From assembly GCA_029204225.1 (NCBI GenBank), contig CM055102.1:19176967-19240966 (forward strand): DNA of 64,000 nt, in the 5' to 3' direction. Origin of the DNA: Diphasiastrum complanatum. Lineage: Eukaryota; Streptophyta; Lycopodiopsida; Lycopodiales; Lycopodiaceae. Below the pieces are notes generated by a model that saw only the letters and a program-made list of their open reading frames with translations, was not told the DNA's origin and ran no database searches. Positions 47,202 to 61,932 of this stretch are shown one piece after another. The translations under genes and the position numbers were made by a program. Every line of letters starts with the position of its first letter. The stretch's first letter is position 1.

Positions 47202-49359
47202 TGGCTACATCAAGTGGATACATGTTGGAAGGCAATGGTAGGCTTACCTCAAGCAATTACTCATTGTGAAAAGTGAGGATGGAATCACCTCTTGAGATAA
47301 ATGATGTTCTGGATATTGTTGTAGGTTTGGAGGATAGGCTAGAAATACAACAAGAACAATTGAGGTATGACAAGAGGGCCAAAATAGTTCTACATATGAT
47401 TAAGATGAATGTTATCAATGAACTTCTCAAGGAAGTTGTTAAGTGTGCTTCATCAAGTGAGGCTTGGGAAGCTTTGAAGAAGCTTTATGAATCCAAGTCT
47501 ACTTCTAGGGTGTTGCTCTAAGAAGACAAATCTTTCAATGTTTGCAAAGGAGAAAAAAAAGTTCAAATACTTTTGTTTTGAGAGTAAAAGCTTTAATGAG
47601 TTGGCTTGCATTGATGAGAGCATTAAGGAAGGAGAGCTTGTTCAAGTTATTCTTAATGGTTTGTTGGATGCTCATGCTAACATTGTACAAAGTCTTTCTA
47701 TTCAAAGAACTTTGCCAAGTTTGATTGATCTTTAAGAGATCTTGATCAATGAAGAATATAGGCTTCAAGCAAGGGGTGGATCTTCATCAACATCTCAAGT
47801 TGGAGAGGAGGTTGTGTTCATATCGAGGGTAAATTCAAGGGCAAAAACAAAAGCAAGTGGTCTAAAGGACAAAATCAAGGGGAGGCTTCTTCAAATGACA
47901 AAAGGAAAGATAGATCAAAGCTCAAGTGCTTCTATTGTGGCATCAAAGGACACTTTGCAAGTGAGTGCTACAAGAAGAAGAGAGATCAAGGAGACAAGCA
48001 AGGTAATCTAACTCTTGATGAGGATGGATTGGATGTTCAAAATACAAATGATGATGCTTTTGTGATGTCTTCATGTGTACTTGCTAATGATGGAGATTTA
48101 GATCCATGGTGGATTGATAGTGGAGCAAGTTCACACATGACTTTTCCCAAAGAGTACTTCACTTCTTTGTTGGCATATGGAGATGACAAGAAGGTGATCT
48201 ACACGCCAATTTCTATTTTTCTCTCTACAAATAGGAATGTCCATTTTGAGAATGTTTTGTTCATTCCATCTACTACCAAGAACGAACTTAGTGTGAGTCA
48301 ATTGCTAAGTAAAGACCTCAAGGTTGAGTTTGATGGAGATGCTTGTATGATCAAAAGGAAGGATATCTTGATTGCAAAAGGTAAAAGGCAAGGGAAATTG
48401 TTCAAACTAGATGCTCATGTTATTGCTAACAGTTGCAAGAGAGCAAATATCTATTCAAGAGGTTTGGCATAAAAGAATGGGACACCTCAACTTCAAGTCA
48501 TTGGAGGTAATGGCTAGGAAGAAAGTTGTAATTGGTCGTCCAAGTTCTTTAAGTAGCATCAATCATGTTTGTGAGTCTTGTGTTTTGTCAAAGTCACATA
48601 GACTACCTTATACTAGATCTACAAAGCCTTTTCAAATTGTGCATTCGGATGTTCATGGAATTACTACAATTAGCAATCATGGGGCTAAGATGTATGTAAT
48701 TTCATTGATGTTTTAGTAGATTTTGTTGGATCTATCTACTAAAGAGTAAGGATGAATTGTATGACGTCTTTGTTAAGTTCAAGAATACAAGGGAGAACCA
48801 ATTTTCCACAAAGATAATGTGCTTAAGAAGTGACAATGGTGAAGAGTACATATCTACCAAGTTTAAGGCTTTTTGTAATGAGCATGGGATCAAGAGGGAG
48901 TATACAACTCCAAGGACCCCACAACAAAATGGAGTGGCCGAGAGGAAGAATAGGACTTTATGAGAAAGTGAGGAAGCCATGAGATTAAGTGCTAACCTTG
49001 ATAAGCCATTTTGGGATCAAGCTTTGTTGTGTGCTGATTTCTTGTGCAATGGGTGGTGGCCGAGTGCTATTTTGGATGGAAAGACACCTTTTGAGATGCT
49101 ATTCAAGAGGAGGCCGAGTGTCAACTTTCTTAAAACTTTTGGATGCATATGCTATGTCAACATAACTCTTGATGATAAGACCAAGGAGGATCCATCTTCA
49201 AGGAAAGGTATATTTGTTGGATATAGTGAGGTGAGTAAAGGCTACAAGGTTTACATTCCTATTACTAACAAAGTGATTGTTGGTAGAGATGTCAATTTTT
49301 ATGAGGGGAACATTCCAAAAGTATCTTCAAGTACTATTGATGGTGATGTGGATGGCTAG
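47202..49359 (+). pseudogene. Copia-D gag-protease-integrase pseudogene
   Basis: Starts MATSSGYMLEGNGRLTSSNY; TGA at 47,267-47,269 replaces the tryptophan codon after SL. Gag continues from 47,273. The CCHC knuckle CFYCGIKGHFASEC (47,930-47,972) is intact. The protease reads WWIDSGASSHMTFPKEYF at 48,107. Integrase finger: HKRMGHLNFKSLEVMARKK. Core: HSDVHG, then LRSDNGEEY and GVAERKNRTL, so D, D and E remain. Further stops at 47,519, 47,733 and 48,961 and frameshifts near 47,800, 48,470 and 48,700. Homology ends at 49,359. Confidence 0.88.
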
Positions 49360-49433
49360 CAAGTGATGGAGAAGGTTATTCATATCCAAGGCTACTCATT
49401 GGATTGGATTCTTGCCCCTTGTGCTACAACGAC

Positions 49434-49772
49434 ACCCAAGCTCTGGTTAGTCGTTTGTTCTTGGGAATGATATCAATCTATTTTCTATCAAGGTGTCCAT
49501 TTTCTTCTAGATCCTTATCTAAGTTTATTTATTATTCATCTTCTTTTCATCTTTGATAGTGAATATTAAGACTAGGCATTTGCTTATCTATATGTTAACA
49601 AAAACATTAAGATGCTATTTTGATTCTACAATCTATCTTTGTTTCACTCATGGTCCCAACTATTGTCCATAAGCTCTTTGATACATTATCATATAATAAA
49701 TAGCTACATAAAAATAAAATAGGTATTTCACACACGTTTGCACTTCAAAAATAATGAACAAATTTATGTGAA
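49434..49772 (+). repeat. Direct repeat R2 flanking Copia-D
   Basis: About 339 bp, near-identical to R1 (45,343-45,684) over its whole length. Confidence 0.88.
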
Positions 49773-50690
49773 GAAAGAAATAGACTCAAACAAACAATTT
49801 TCGATCTATTACTTATGTTTGTTGGGTTTTGGACATTGATATATATTTTGCATCATAAAAGATTATGATACAAATTGTCAAAAGTGATTCATATGTTGTT
49901 ATCAAAATTTGTAAGTGGAATGGACTCAATTTGTCCAACGCTCCCATGCATATTTAAAATATACAAATATGCATAAAAATATGTATCATGATTGGAAGGT
50001 CTTCTGCATTATGTCCTCTTCTACTACAATTTTTCTATCTATGAGTGATAACATCTACTATTAAAAGTGGTCATGTCGGGTCCTATTTATTTATGCTTAG
50101 ATGGATATAAATCTACAAGGCCAAAAGAATATAAGATTCAAAGTACAAAATGAGAAAAAATTAAATAATAGATAAAGAGCTTATTTTTACAATCACAATC
50201 AAACATCCGATGACCATGAGGATTCAAATATTGCACATACGACTCGTATCACATATAAACTAGTTCAGCTAACACCTCTAGAATGAATTGTTCTTGTGGG
50301 CATTTTGTTAAGTAAATAACCTTAGCTTTCTAGTAGGATGTAGAAGTTCAATTTGCATTTCTCACTCTGAAGAAAAAGGAAGTTGATTGTGGATCTTGAT
50401 GTTTGTCATTGCCAGGCTTTACGTGCCAAAAATCTCTCGTTACTCATGAATGTTTTCAAGCATAGTCTGACGCTAACCATTCTGGTTCACTATTTTAACC
50501 CAAAAAAGGTGTAGTTGGGCATTTTGGTGCTCTATAGACAGAGCAGTTGCCAAACCTCAAAAAAATAAACCAAATCATTTTTCAGTTCTAGCAGCATATG
50601 TTACAGTGATTTCAATTTTGATTCTTTTTATTGGGCGTTGTGTATGTCAAAACAAAACAAAAGAAATAAAAGTATCTGCAGAAAAGGTCT
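49773..50690. other. AT-rich intergenic DNA
   Basis: No gene or repeat recognised. Confidence 0.4.
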
Positions 50691-50699
50691 TTTTTTATC

Positions 50700-51300
50700 T
50701 TAGATTCTAATGTGATTTTCACGTTGGCTCCCTCCATAAGTGGAATGGTGTCAACACCATGTTAGGGATCATTCCCTTTAGCTTGTTCTAGTTCCAAGCA
50801 TGAAGATACTTGTAACTGAACAACATTGTTCATAAGCTTTCTAGCTTGTCATTTACGACATCATCACCTATGGAGAAGAGTCTTTCCTCCTTGCCCCATC
50901 ATGATAGGTCAAAGAATTTTAGCCTACCGATATCATTGAATTTGGCTGATTGATCGTTGATCCTACTCATAATTGCTCTGTAGTCTCACTATCACAACAA
51001 CTACATCATCCATGATGCAAATTTTGAAATACTGAAGTGCATCATAAGAGATTTGGGATCTTCAACTACATTAGCCCATATTAAGGCCTCTACTTGCTCT
51101 CATGTCACGGCTTCAATCTTGATTCAAGTAGTTTGGAACTTGTCTTTCCTACCTTGGCTTTCACTTTACAATCTGCAAGTCTATGATCATTAAGAAGTGG
51201 GCTCTCTGCATGCAAGCACATCTATTTGTACATTTGTAGTTGATCATTCGGATGCAAAAGAAAGATATTTGCAAGCTCAATAAAAATCTTGGTTTTGGGT
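50700..51300 (-). pseudogene. Possible decayed coding sequence, family unknown
   Basis: Minus strand translations across stops and shifts give protein-like stretches: EQVEALIWANVVEDPKSLMM, then FNDIGRLKFFDLS, ERLFSIGDDVVNDKLESL and VSSCLELEQAKGNDP. Their succession suggests a decayed protein, possibly a transposase, but I cannot name one. Confidence 0.3.
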
Positions 51301-51820
51301 GGGTTGCATGTAAGGGTTCCTAGATAACCATTGGAGATCGATCATAAAACATGACAATTACTGATTATGACAAACTAGGTCATTTCCCATATCATCGTCT
51401 GTGTCAGTGGGATAGTACTTTTCATTGGCAAGATCTGATTGCTTCTATATTTTCTCATCAGGACTATGTCTAGATTTATGCAATTGACTGTGACTAAAGC
51501 CTCCATCTGATCTACTACTAGCAAACTTGATTTGGTATACAATGAGATTTTATCCAACTTTTATATTCGTTTGATGCTAATTTTACACATCGATGTTCTG
51601 ATTCCTGAGATGCAGATTGTTTGTATGTCGAAAGAGCTAATCATGTACCATAAACCACCGCCCTGCATCTTCCATTTAAAGTAAAGAATTACACAAGCCC
51701 TGTACCATGGAAATAGAGTGCCTAAAGGGAGTTAGCACATGGACCTCTATATCAACAGAAATATCGATACAAACTGCATTTGATATTGCACAAAAAACCT
51801 AAAGCAAGCGGGAAGTGACC

Positions 51821-51826
51821 TTTATT
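51821..51826 (-). terminator. Candidate poly(A) signal of EPSPS
   Basis: AATAAA on the minus strand about 425 bp downstream of the EPSPS stop codon; it is one plausible signal, chosen by motif and distance only. Confidence 0.4.
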
Positions 51827-52249
51827 TGAAAGAAGACACCACATGGTGGACAATTACATCTGGTCAGACGGTTCCAATACTATATTAACACTTATAGTAG
51901 AACCTGACAAAATGTACTTGTTACAACCAAGAGTGCTCACTGGCAAAGATATGCATGTGGATGATGGTAGCTTGAAATTCTCAAGCTGTTTTTTTTGCTT
52001 TTTGCAGCAGGAGCAGCAACATTTGTTTTGACATGAACAGCTCCTCAAAGAGTTCTACGCACCTTGACTTAATGACGATGCAGTTCAAAAAACTCATCTA
52101 AAGACAGATTCCTCTGGTGAATTTTCAAAAGCATATAACCCTGGTTACTGTATCATATTCAGCTTGAAGAATCCAAAACTGAATCAAATTTCACACAAGC
52201 TTTAAAAAGAAACCGTATGTATAGCTGTTGACCAGTATATGAGTGGCCA

Positions 52250-52465
52250 TTATATTGTCAGACTCTTAAACACGTCAAAGTATGTAGGAAAAGTCTTTCG
52301 CACGCAATTTGGATCCTTGATAATGATTGTAGCATCTCCACAGGCTGCCAACGAGAATGCCATAGCCATCCGATGGTCATCATAAGTATCAATGGAGGCA
52401 GCCTTCAAGGTGTGTGGAGGAGAGATAATACAATAGTCCGGTCCTTCCTCAACTGTTGCTCCAAG
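52250..52465 (-). CDS. EPSPS: EPSPS exon 8 with stop codon
   Basis: 216 bp including TAA at 52,250-52,252; acceptor ACTTGCAG. Encodes [20 protein letters not shown] through [11 protein letters not shown], with the DDHR motif. Confidence 0.96.
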   Translation of the reverse strand, partial: LGATVEEGPDYCIISPPHTLKAASIDTYDDHRMAMAFSLAACGDATIIIKDPNCVRKTFPTYFDVFKSLTI

Positions 52466-55400
52466 CTGCAAGTAACCTAAAAAAGTCAGTAACTGAAGAA
52501 ATCAAATACAAAACACATCCAAGTTGGCAATCAAAAAACACAATAGGAGCACTAACTTATACTCTGAGAAAACCGATCAGCATAAGAGCAACATTGCAGA
52601 AAATAAGACCATTCTGATAATCATTTCAAAAAAGATATGAAAAGCATATTTGTCTACTACTAACCCATTACATACAGAATCAATAGATACTCAGTGAAAC
52701 TTCAATAAGTTTGAATAAAAATGTTCAATCACGTGGATCCCATAGTTTTGGACATAACAACCTGGTCAGATAGAAAAACAGACTCAACGAAATAAAGATC
52801 CCGTTTAGCGAAAACAGTAGCATTATCTAGAAGAAAATAACATGAATATTAACTAGATCCCCTAACACTGTCTGTAAGCCACTTTATAATCCATTGTAGA
52901 ATGAGAGAAAAAAAAAATCTGTTATCATTTTCACCTTTCTTAGCTCTGTACAGATTGCCAGCATGCGCTCTGTTTCCTTCACCCTCCAGTTTCCAACTAG
53001 AAACAACATGACAAGGGAAATAAGTTCACTGTTCATTGAAAAAAGTTTGATGCGAGGAATGTGAAAAGCACTTGTGGATGTAAAATAGATTTTATATAAG
53101 AAAACAAAACAGTTGGATATTTCAGTCCTATCAACTGTGAATACTTGCTGGAGGAACGTAAATTCTAAAAAACTATTTTATATATATCAAATCAAGTAAG
53201 CTGTATTTTAAAAGGCAGCACAATCTAGCTACTTTCAAAGACATACAAATCTGTTCATTCTGTCTTACTAACCTATTTTAGGATCAAGAATAGCACCCTA
53301 ACTCTATATTCACAAAACAACATTCGCATAATAGCTAGTGCTATCCATATGAGTCATTTGACATGTTTTTTGGGATGCAATAAGTCAAGCTGCTTCATAA
53401 TTGTACATCCATATATGGCTGGCATACCAGAGGAGGTTGGAGCATAATCTTCATGCAAGAATGTATATACAAATGGCTCAACTTTGACGTTCTGCAGGAG
53501 CCAGTTTTGCAATGTGACAAGCTTTAATACTATCCCAGTCTGATAGTTCGTGACTGACAACTTAAGAGCAAGTATCTTACTAATGAGTGGATAAACACCC
53601 TAGTCATTTCCCTTGATCAAAGTATCATCCTTCGATCTATGCTTGATGGTACAAGCCTTGAGAAGCCCTTAGTGCAGGATTCAACGATATTCAAGTAGTT
53701 TCTAGCATCTGCAGTGTTGAAGTTTACATACAACCGGGATTAACATAGATGGTGGAGGTGCAGTTGCCGTATTGTGAATATTTGATGGGATGATTTTTGG
53801 GGATACGGGACCCCTTTAATGCTAACTGATCTGATGTTGTATGAATGTTCGGTTTAATCAAGGCTCAGAGATAGGCCTATGCCTGTAACAAGCAAGCATT
53901 CTTTGAAGTAAACTGGCTTGCAAAGCCATTCAGATAGCAAAGATCCAGGTTAAATTTTTGCATATGAGCTAGCATTGACACTGCAGATGCTTAAAACTAC
54001 TTGAATATAGTTGAATTATGCTAATAGCAAACTTCAACTTAAAACCATCCTCAAGCATTGATCCCATTTGGCTTGCAGCAAGAAATTTATGGTTGTGGCT
54101 CTTTGAAGCTTAAAAATATTGAAGAAGCTTCATGTAGAAAAATCTTGAAAAAGTTTCAACAAAGAAATTTTTTTAGAGAGCTTCAAGAGAGAAAAATCTT
54201 GAATCAGATCTTAATCAAGTTCTATAGAGCTTGAAAATCTTGAAGAGACTTCAAGAGGAGAAAATTTTGAGGTACATCTTGGTTGAGGTTCCTTAATGTC
54301 TACAAATCCTGAGAGGGCCAAAGAATGCAAAATAGTGAGCCAGACCTTGGATATAGCCCCTTGAACTCCTAAATTTTTGAGAAAGCTTAGAAAAGAGAAA
54401 ATTCCATAGCTTGGTGATCTTGAGAGCTTATTTCTTCATACCATTTCTGATAGCCGTTGGACCATGTGCAAAAAGGGCAACAACAGCCAAAGTCATTGCG
54501 ACATCAGGCATGGCATTCATGTCTATGTCTATACCATGAAGCCTCTTCCCTGTGCCTTTGTTGACAGGGGCACCTGTTACGGTGACTGTATGCTCAGACC
54601 ATTCAACCTTTGCTCCCATCTTTTCCATCACCTCAGCAAACTTGACGTCTCCCTGTGCAAAAGAATGGTGAAACGGAAAATGAGTTTCTGAAGATAACAT
54701 CATCCTATCTTACAGAAAATGAGCTCCTAAAATAACATTACCTTATCTTAACAATATCATGTGTTGGTATCAATACAATCTACAAGCATCTATATTGAAA
54801 TATTAGACAAAGGACATGATTGGTATAAAATCTCCGACTGCTGAAGCTGTAAGATTTTTGTTAAATGACTAATAGACTCAAATACATGTGATCTAAGTAT
54901 CAGGCGAAAAATCTTCAAGTGACACATGGATGATGTGTGAAAGAGCTTACATCTGTAACAGCTAGCTTCGCTTCTCATAAATTGACAATACTTTATTCTG
55001 ATATATACAGGGAATCAGCAAGGATCCACAAAATAGATTGACATTAAGAAACAAAGTTTCTAATACGAATGATAATAAATTCTCTCTCAAAGAAAATACT
55101 TATGCCAAATAATAAATTACTATTATGAGTAAAATGAAACAAACAAATTAGCGCAGAAGCTTGGTGTTAAAAAAGCAAACAATTACATCCCGAATCAGCA
55201 TGGGCATAGCTTGGTGATATAAGTGTCAAATAAAACACAAACCATCGAAGTACAGCATCAAAGAACACATAAAAATAGCTGCAACTTCACTGATATGGTT
55301 TTCCTCCAAAAAAAAAAAGAACACCTGATATTAGACAGGCTTACAGTGCATCACTACGAAAGCGCCCTATTACTAAGGCTCTCCCACCAGGAAGCACTCC

Positions 55401-58400
55401 AGACTCCTGAAACATGAAATAAGCCCACAGAATGCTACTATTTCTAGACCCCCACAACCTCCCATGTACTAAAAGGTGGCGATCTTGCTCCGAAAGACGT
55501 TAAGTAGAAAAAAAATTTGACCCCTAGTTATCACTCTTTAGTTAATGGGCCGAAACAATGATTCTTTAGGCTCCAATCCACACTAGAACAAGAATACACC
55601 ATCAATTCCTTAACTATATACTTGCACGAAGGCTCTGGCAGAGGAAAAAAGTTCAACTGCACAAGTAGATGCACAGACATTTGTACAGATACCAAAAACT
55701 TCTATAGACATGCTATTAGAGAACACAGAATCTGGCTTCTAATTGCACATGAAAAGACACATTATTGAACTCAGCACTTAAGGAAGAAGCACTGGTCTGG
55801 CACTTGTAGGTGTACAGAATAGACAAGTGCTTGTGCAAGCATGCATGTATGGAATGCAACACAAGTGTGCAAGTCAAAAGATCCTGATTTAAGGCTAGGA
55901 GACTATTACTTGTAGGCTGGAAGTACCACATCCGACAACAGTTATTGAGCCACCTGTTATTGCAGCACCGGCCAGAAAGTAGCTTGCACTTGATGCATCA
56001 CCTTCAACAAATGCATGCCCTGGTGATCTGCATTAGGAAAATTTGTCTTTAGCCTGTCAATCTGTATATATTGAAAACATGATTTATCCTGCTCAAAGAT
56101 ATTTGCAGTAAGTTCTGTAAATCATTAAAAGCCAATGTCATATACATAACTCCTGATCCATACTAACTTCCTTTATGTCACGTGAATAATCACATATTTT
56201 ACCAAGCTTCGAAATTTTTAAACCCTAAACCCCAATGTGGTAAATCTTGTTTTGCTTCTGGCTCTGTATCTGTGATTCTGAGGTTAACGTCAGCTTCTCT
56301 AATGGAATTGTATGAATTTCAGAAAGTGCCTGAAACTTCTGCTTATAGCTCAGATTTGTGAGTTTCCTCATTAGGCCCTTCAGAAAGGCATCTATGTTGG
56401 AAAAGCTGGTGATAACTAAAAGTGAAAAAGGCATTTACATTGGAAAAGCTTGTGATATCTGTAAGTGCCACCTAAACATGCAGTCTGAGAACAATCTAGA
56501 GTTCCTGTGAACGGTGGAATGGATACATTGTCCATTCTGCTCACACACACAGACAAGTGTCATGATGCCATAGGATTTACTGAATTTCAGCACCACTCAT
56601 CTGAGAAATAAGACTGTTTATTCATCAACTTCTAGACCTTTATGCTGTAAAATAATAGGTTAAGTGAGCACAACCTTGACGATGTTATGAAGTCAACATC
56701 TTGTGACCAACTCTTATTCCAAAAATACAAATGAAATGAACCAGTAACATGGATTGATTATCTTATAGCAACAAACTGATCACAGAAAGATGAGCATAAA
56801 ATTTCACTGCTAAAAATGAAGAAAAGGTTGCCTAAACTACCTGTAAACTTGGTTGCCTTCAATTGAAAAATGCTCCCATCCATTATGACGTTCAACTTTA
56901 ACTCCAAATCGCTCCATTAATTTCAATGTCATGTCAACATAAGGTACGGACACAAGTGTATCTATGATTTCTATCTCCACATTACCAAGGGCAAGAGGTG
57001 AAGCTAGTAGTAATGCTGTTAAGTACTGGCTGCTTATTGCCCCTGAAAGTCTTACCTGACAACCATACAATATTTCAGTTGATTTACCTGAGTATATCCA
57101 TCCTATTTGAGTTTTAGCAATGAAAAGCCACAGGGTTGGTTTTTCCACCATAGAAAGGTGAAAACTTGCATTTCCAGCAAAATAACATAACAAGCTTGCC
57201 TCGCTACTGCTGATGGTGATTATCAATTGTACCAACGAACAGAACATTGAACGAAAGATGAAACGTTCTTTTAGCAGATGTAATTTAGCTATGCAAGAAA
57301 GAGATGCAGCCACATATATCTCGAGTAATGACCTCCAAGGGGAAAATTGAATGTTACTTGGAAGCATAGTCGTCCGTTCTGGAACGTAACGCATTATGGA
57401 ATGCGTTCCGTTTCGGAATATCATTTCACTGTTTTTGGCACTCATGGCACTCACTGTTTTTGGCACTCCTGGCACTCACTGTTTTTGGCCCTCATTTCAC
57501 TGTTTTTGGCACTCATGGAAGTAAAAAAAAAATTAATTAATTAGTTAATTACCACAGTTCTGGGAACCAATCTTTGTGAACCGTACGTTCTCAGAACCGT
57601 GGTGAACCGTCTACGGTTCACAGATTCTATGGTGTACATTCTCTGTATAGAAATTTGTCTCCATTGATATCCTACTTTGCTTCCATTTGTATGCATAATT
57701 TGTGATTGTTCAAAGAACGTTAATCACTTAATTCATTGTGAATGTTTTTGCTTCTAGTTCACCTTCATTCCGACATGGTATCAGACCAGGTTCATAGGCA
57801 GCATGATTAACACTCATAGCCTCTACATCCTGGAGATTCTTATGCATATTGGAAGGTAGGCAGATGGGCGATTTTGTTCCAGCAATAAGTCTCTGAAGGG
57901 TGCATTTTTAAGCAGATTGGGTGCACTTTACAATGTCTTTGTGAGCAGGTTTGATGCAGATTTATTGGCACATTTTCCAAGCAGCAAGGACTAGGCAGAT
58001 TGGGGTGCAGATTTCTCCTTCACTATAGGCACATTTTTCACCTATTTTGGACATTTTTTCTGACAGTGTTAGTCGCTGGTTTTCTGTTGGCAGGTCACTG
58101 TTTTTCAAATTTTTTTGATTGCTGCTTTTTCTCAGATCTATGGCTCATTTTCCAGCCAGCCAGTAGAGAAAATCTGTTGCACAATAGGTGTATTTAGCTG
58201 CCTTGTTGAGCAAGTTTCCATAGTTTTCAGCGCTGGAAATTAGTGGGGTGTTGAATTTTCTTCAAAAGCTTGGATCCTATTCTTTTCTACAAACTTCTTT
58301 GAGTGAATAGGGTGCATTTTGAATATTTAGCATGTTTTATAATTTGCTCTTTCCAATTCTTCTGCCTTCATAAGTTGTTTATGATTGATTCATGTGTATT

Positions 58401-60549
58401 TGTTGTCCATACTAGTTTGCAAATGCAAACATTAATGGGTGCAAATTTAAGTGATAAATTGAATTCCTACTGGATCTTGTGTAACTTTTTGAGTGATTTC
58501 TAAAAGAGGGACAAATCTGAAATTTGTGTTTTTAGCATGAATTATGGTTGTCTGCAGCTTAGAATCATGTTGGAAATTTATTTTCTTGAAGAATGAGAAG
58601 TTTCCTACCATTTTCAAGTTACATTTTTGAGAATTCATCATGCTGGAATCTGTTTTCTCTTTTATAGAGTTCATTTTTTAGATCAGTTCTATGATCATCT
58701 TTACATAGAGAATTGTGCACCAATAATGTCGGCCTTTTTGCCATGTGTTAAATCTCTATTTTGATGTGATAATCTTGTTAGGGAGAGTGCATTTTGGACC
58801 TTATTCTTTTGAATAGGGAGAGAAAAAGTATTAAGTCATTTACTCCTTATCATACATTTGATTTCCTATTTAAAATTTTGATACCATTGAGCATTTTTAA
58901 TCCTACAAGATAGGTACACATCATGGAAGAGAAATTTGGTGGAACACAGTTCCATTGTCTAATCTGTTAGCAGGTACCTTGGAGTGAGCTTTGCTGGAGC
59001 ATTTATGGTTGCAATAGTTGTTTTTCTATATAATATACACGAACACAAATCTTGAATCCATAACCCAAGGCAAAGCAAAATTTGAAGTGATAACTAAATG
59101 GAAGTGGGAGCAAGTTTTTGATTTGAAACTTTACTGCTATTTCGCACATGTGAAATCCTTTGCACACGGGTGGTCATAAGAAGAAGAGTGCTGAACAAGT
59201 TAGCCAGAGTTGCGTTATGAGCATCAGCTCAACCTATTTTTGTTGGTGCATTTATCAGTTTAGCTATATTATTACAGGATAAGATGAATTCCATATTCGG
59301 AGTTCGATCTCAAATAGCTGGCCATAGATCAGTGGGGATCTACCAATAGTATTCCTGTTTTTATACTAAAGACTAAATCAAATGCAAGTACAAAATGAAG
59401 GAATTCAGAACTTACATTAAAACACAGTTATTGTCAAAACTGTTGCAATTAAGCCTGATTGTTATGGCATATTTCTCTTGAATCCTGAAGAATGCAAGAC
59501 ATGGTCTGGTTCTGGGATGACCAGAAAGCCCTCGCAATGTACTTAACTCCAGAAGAGGCAACAATAATGTATTGATGAGGCCCTTATCATCTTACTACCT
59601 TAGGAGGATGTTGGCCGCGCATCTGTGATGATCTGACCGATAATAAGATCAGGAAGAGGCTATTCGTTTAGAACCATATGTTGATCTTCCTGTGGAGTAT
59701 CAATCTTTGTTGTTGAGTCTTCTTCTACTTTGGAGGCACAACTCAGATGGAAGTTCTATCATCAGAGTAGATCCATCTACATTGTTCTCTTACCTTCAGT
59801 TTTTGTAGTGGCATTGATAAGCTGACCAGGCGGTTCACTGAAGCTGTTGATGGGTGCTAATGCTATTGTTGATGTTGCTGCTTGAGGAGGAACTAAAGGA
59901 GTAGGGGTTTGAAGCCTCACTTGACTTGACCACCATGTTTGATGTCTGAAGCTAACGTTGAACTCATTTATTAAAAATTTAAGCATCTGTAAGCTCTATT
60001 TGAGTGGATGCTAGAACATATGGAGCCTTTAAAGTCCATAAAGGCAAAATTGGATTTTGTTATCTGGTTGGTCATTGGATTTGAGATGGACTATCTAGAG
60101 TTACCTGAAGGTTCTGTTATAGAGGAAGAACGGGATCCTATTTGGTCTAAGCAAGTACCCTAGGCACGACAAACTAAAGACAATTTTCTTGGTTGGTGTT
60201 TTTTTGGAGAACTGCAGTTTCTTCCTTATGCTTCGAGAAAATATTATATTCTTTAGGGATTGAGAGATTCTAACTGGCAGTTGAGCACAGATCTCTTGCT
60301 GCTGCGGAATCTATTTTTTGGATGACCTGTGGTGACATGATCTATCATACAGTTCGGACGGTTATTGTACCATATCTCATACTTTCTTGTCTTGAGAGCT
60401 AGAAATTTTTGTCTAGTCTTGATAGACTAATCATTTTATCTAGTAGTTGTTTGTTAATGGAGACATTTATATGCTCGTTTCAGTATTTATTGTACTTGAG
60501 ATGTATTTACTTGGTCTTATATGCCTTTTGGCATTAACTGACATTAACA

Positions 60550-60597
<48 letters not shown>

Positions 60598-61932
60598 GCG
60601 GCCAGCGATGGCCTAGCTCCATCGCTCCAATGTGGCGCCAACCTGTGCAACCTGCGGATCTGCCCCATCGCTGCCCATCGCGACTGCTCCATCGTTGTCC
60701 AGGCTGGTGCCCTACCGCTACAGGTGTGCCCTCGCAATTGCTGATCTATACCTCTGCAGGTTTGAGCGCCCTCCTCCATCGCAATAAGATATGCCACGTC
60801 GCAAAGGAGCCGTTGCCTTTACTCCTGAACCATCCTCCGTTTCCAGCATGGTTTCAGCATCTTCCTTACAGCCAGATCCGCCTACCCCTTCTCCTTCTAT
60901 GCCGGTTGCAGTTCCTATCTTCCCATCAAACCGTGTTCTGGCAATAGTGAAACTATTGTAGCTATTCCCTTGACTCCAGACACTCCAGAAGCACCTGGTT
61001 CTTTCCCTCCATATGCCTTCGTCAAACTTCTTCAAGATGATCAACTCCGTCTATTTGAATACCTTAACAATCACAGAGAGCAACTGGCTTCTCATGATTC
61101 TCTGCTTCTAGTGGTGCAATTGCATCTTCAGAAGTTGGATACTTCCATTCAAGAACTCAAGAACGAAGTTGCAGTTATAAAAAGTGGAGCTTCTTCTCAA
61201 ATCGCTACTTTAGCTAAAATCCAGCATCTCGAAAATCAAGTGGAACAGCATCATACGGCTGTCTAGTCATGGGCAGATGTGCTTAAAGGTTCGTCTACAG
61301 TTATCTCTCCACCTTCGCCTTCACCTTCGTTTATCTCAGCCACATTCACTGAGAGCCATCTGCGAGAACATGAAGCTCTCAATGTTCGTGTTAGAGGTAC
61401 TCCGAACTCTCAAAATGTTGTCGAAGAAGCTGAGAAGTTTTTGGAAGGAAATCTTCAACACCATAGCAAAGGTATGGAAACTGCCTAACGACCTAAGAAG
61501 GACCTGGATACTCTTGTCATCCGCTTCACATCAGTGTCTCACCAGCGTGAAGTTTTAGGGAAGAGATTCAAATTGCGGGATACCAAAATCTACCTAGACG
61601 AAGATCATACCTTCATCCAAGTTCAAGAACGTAAGAAGGCAAGACAAGAAGCTCTATCAGCTGGCAAGCGGCTTATTATCTATCGTGATGGTATTATCAG
61701 ACTTGTCGATCGGAAGCCTATAGTTAATGAGAAGAATTCTGAGATAGAGAAATGAAGAGATGTCAGTTGAACATGTAAATGGTCTACGCACCATATAATC
61801 CTGGCTATATGAATCTCTTCTTAGTTAGTTTTGTTATTTTGCTTTGACGGCACTGATCCGTCTTGTGTCCAACTTTATCTGAGGTACTCGTTCGTCTTAT
61901 ACGCCTTTTGGCATGGAAAAGACGTTAATAAA

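Noticed and set aside
51843-52031. Small plus-strand gene overlapping the EPSPS 3' region
   Set aside because: Cys-rich or hydrophobic frames on both strands here overlap the 3' UTR and show no homology; likely chance.
53354-53560. Additional EPSPS exon in intron 6
   Set aside because: Exons 6 and 7 join in phase with conserved sequence, and this peptide has no EPSPS likeness.
57776-57787. Definite copia element in EPSPS intron 3
   Set aside because: Primer-site-like sequence has a mismatch and neither LTR start nor gag could be found, so it is listed only as possible.
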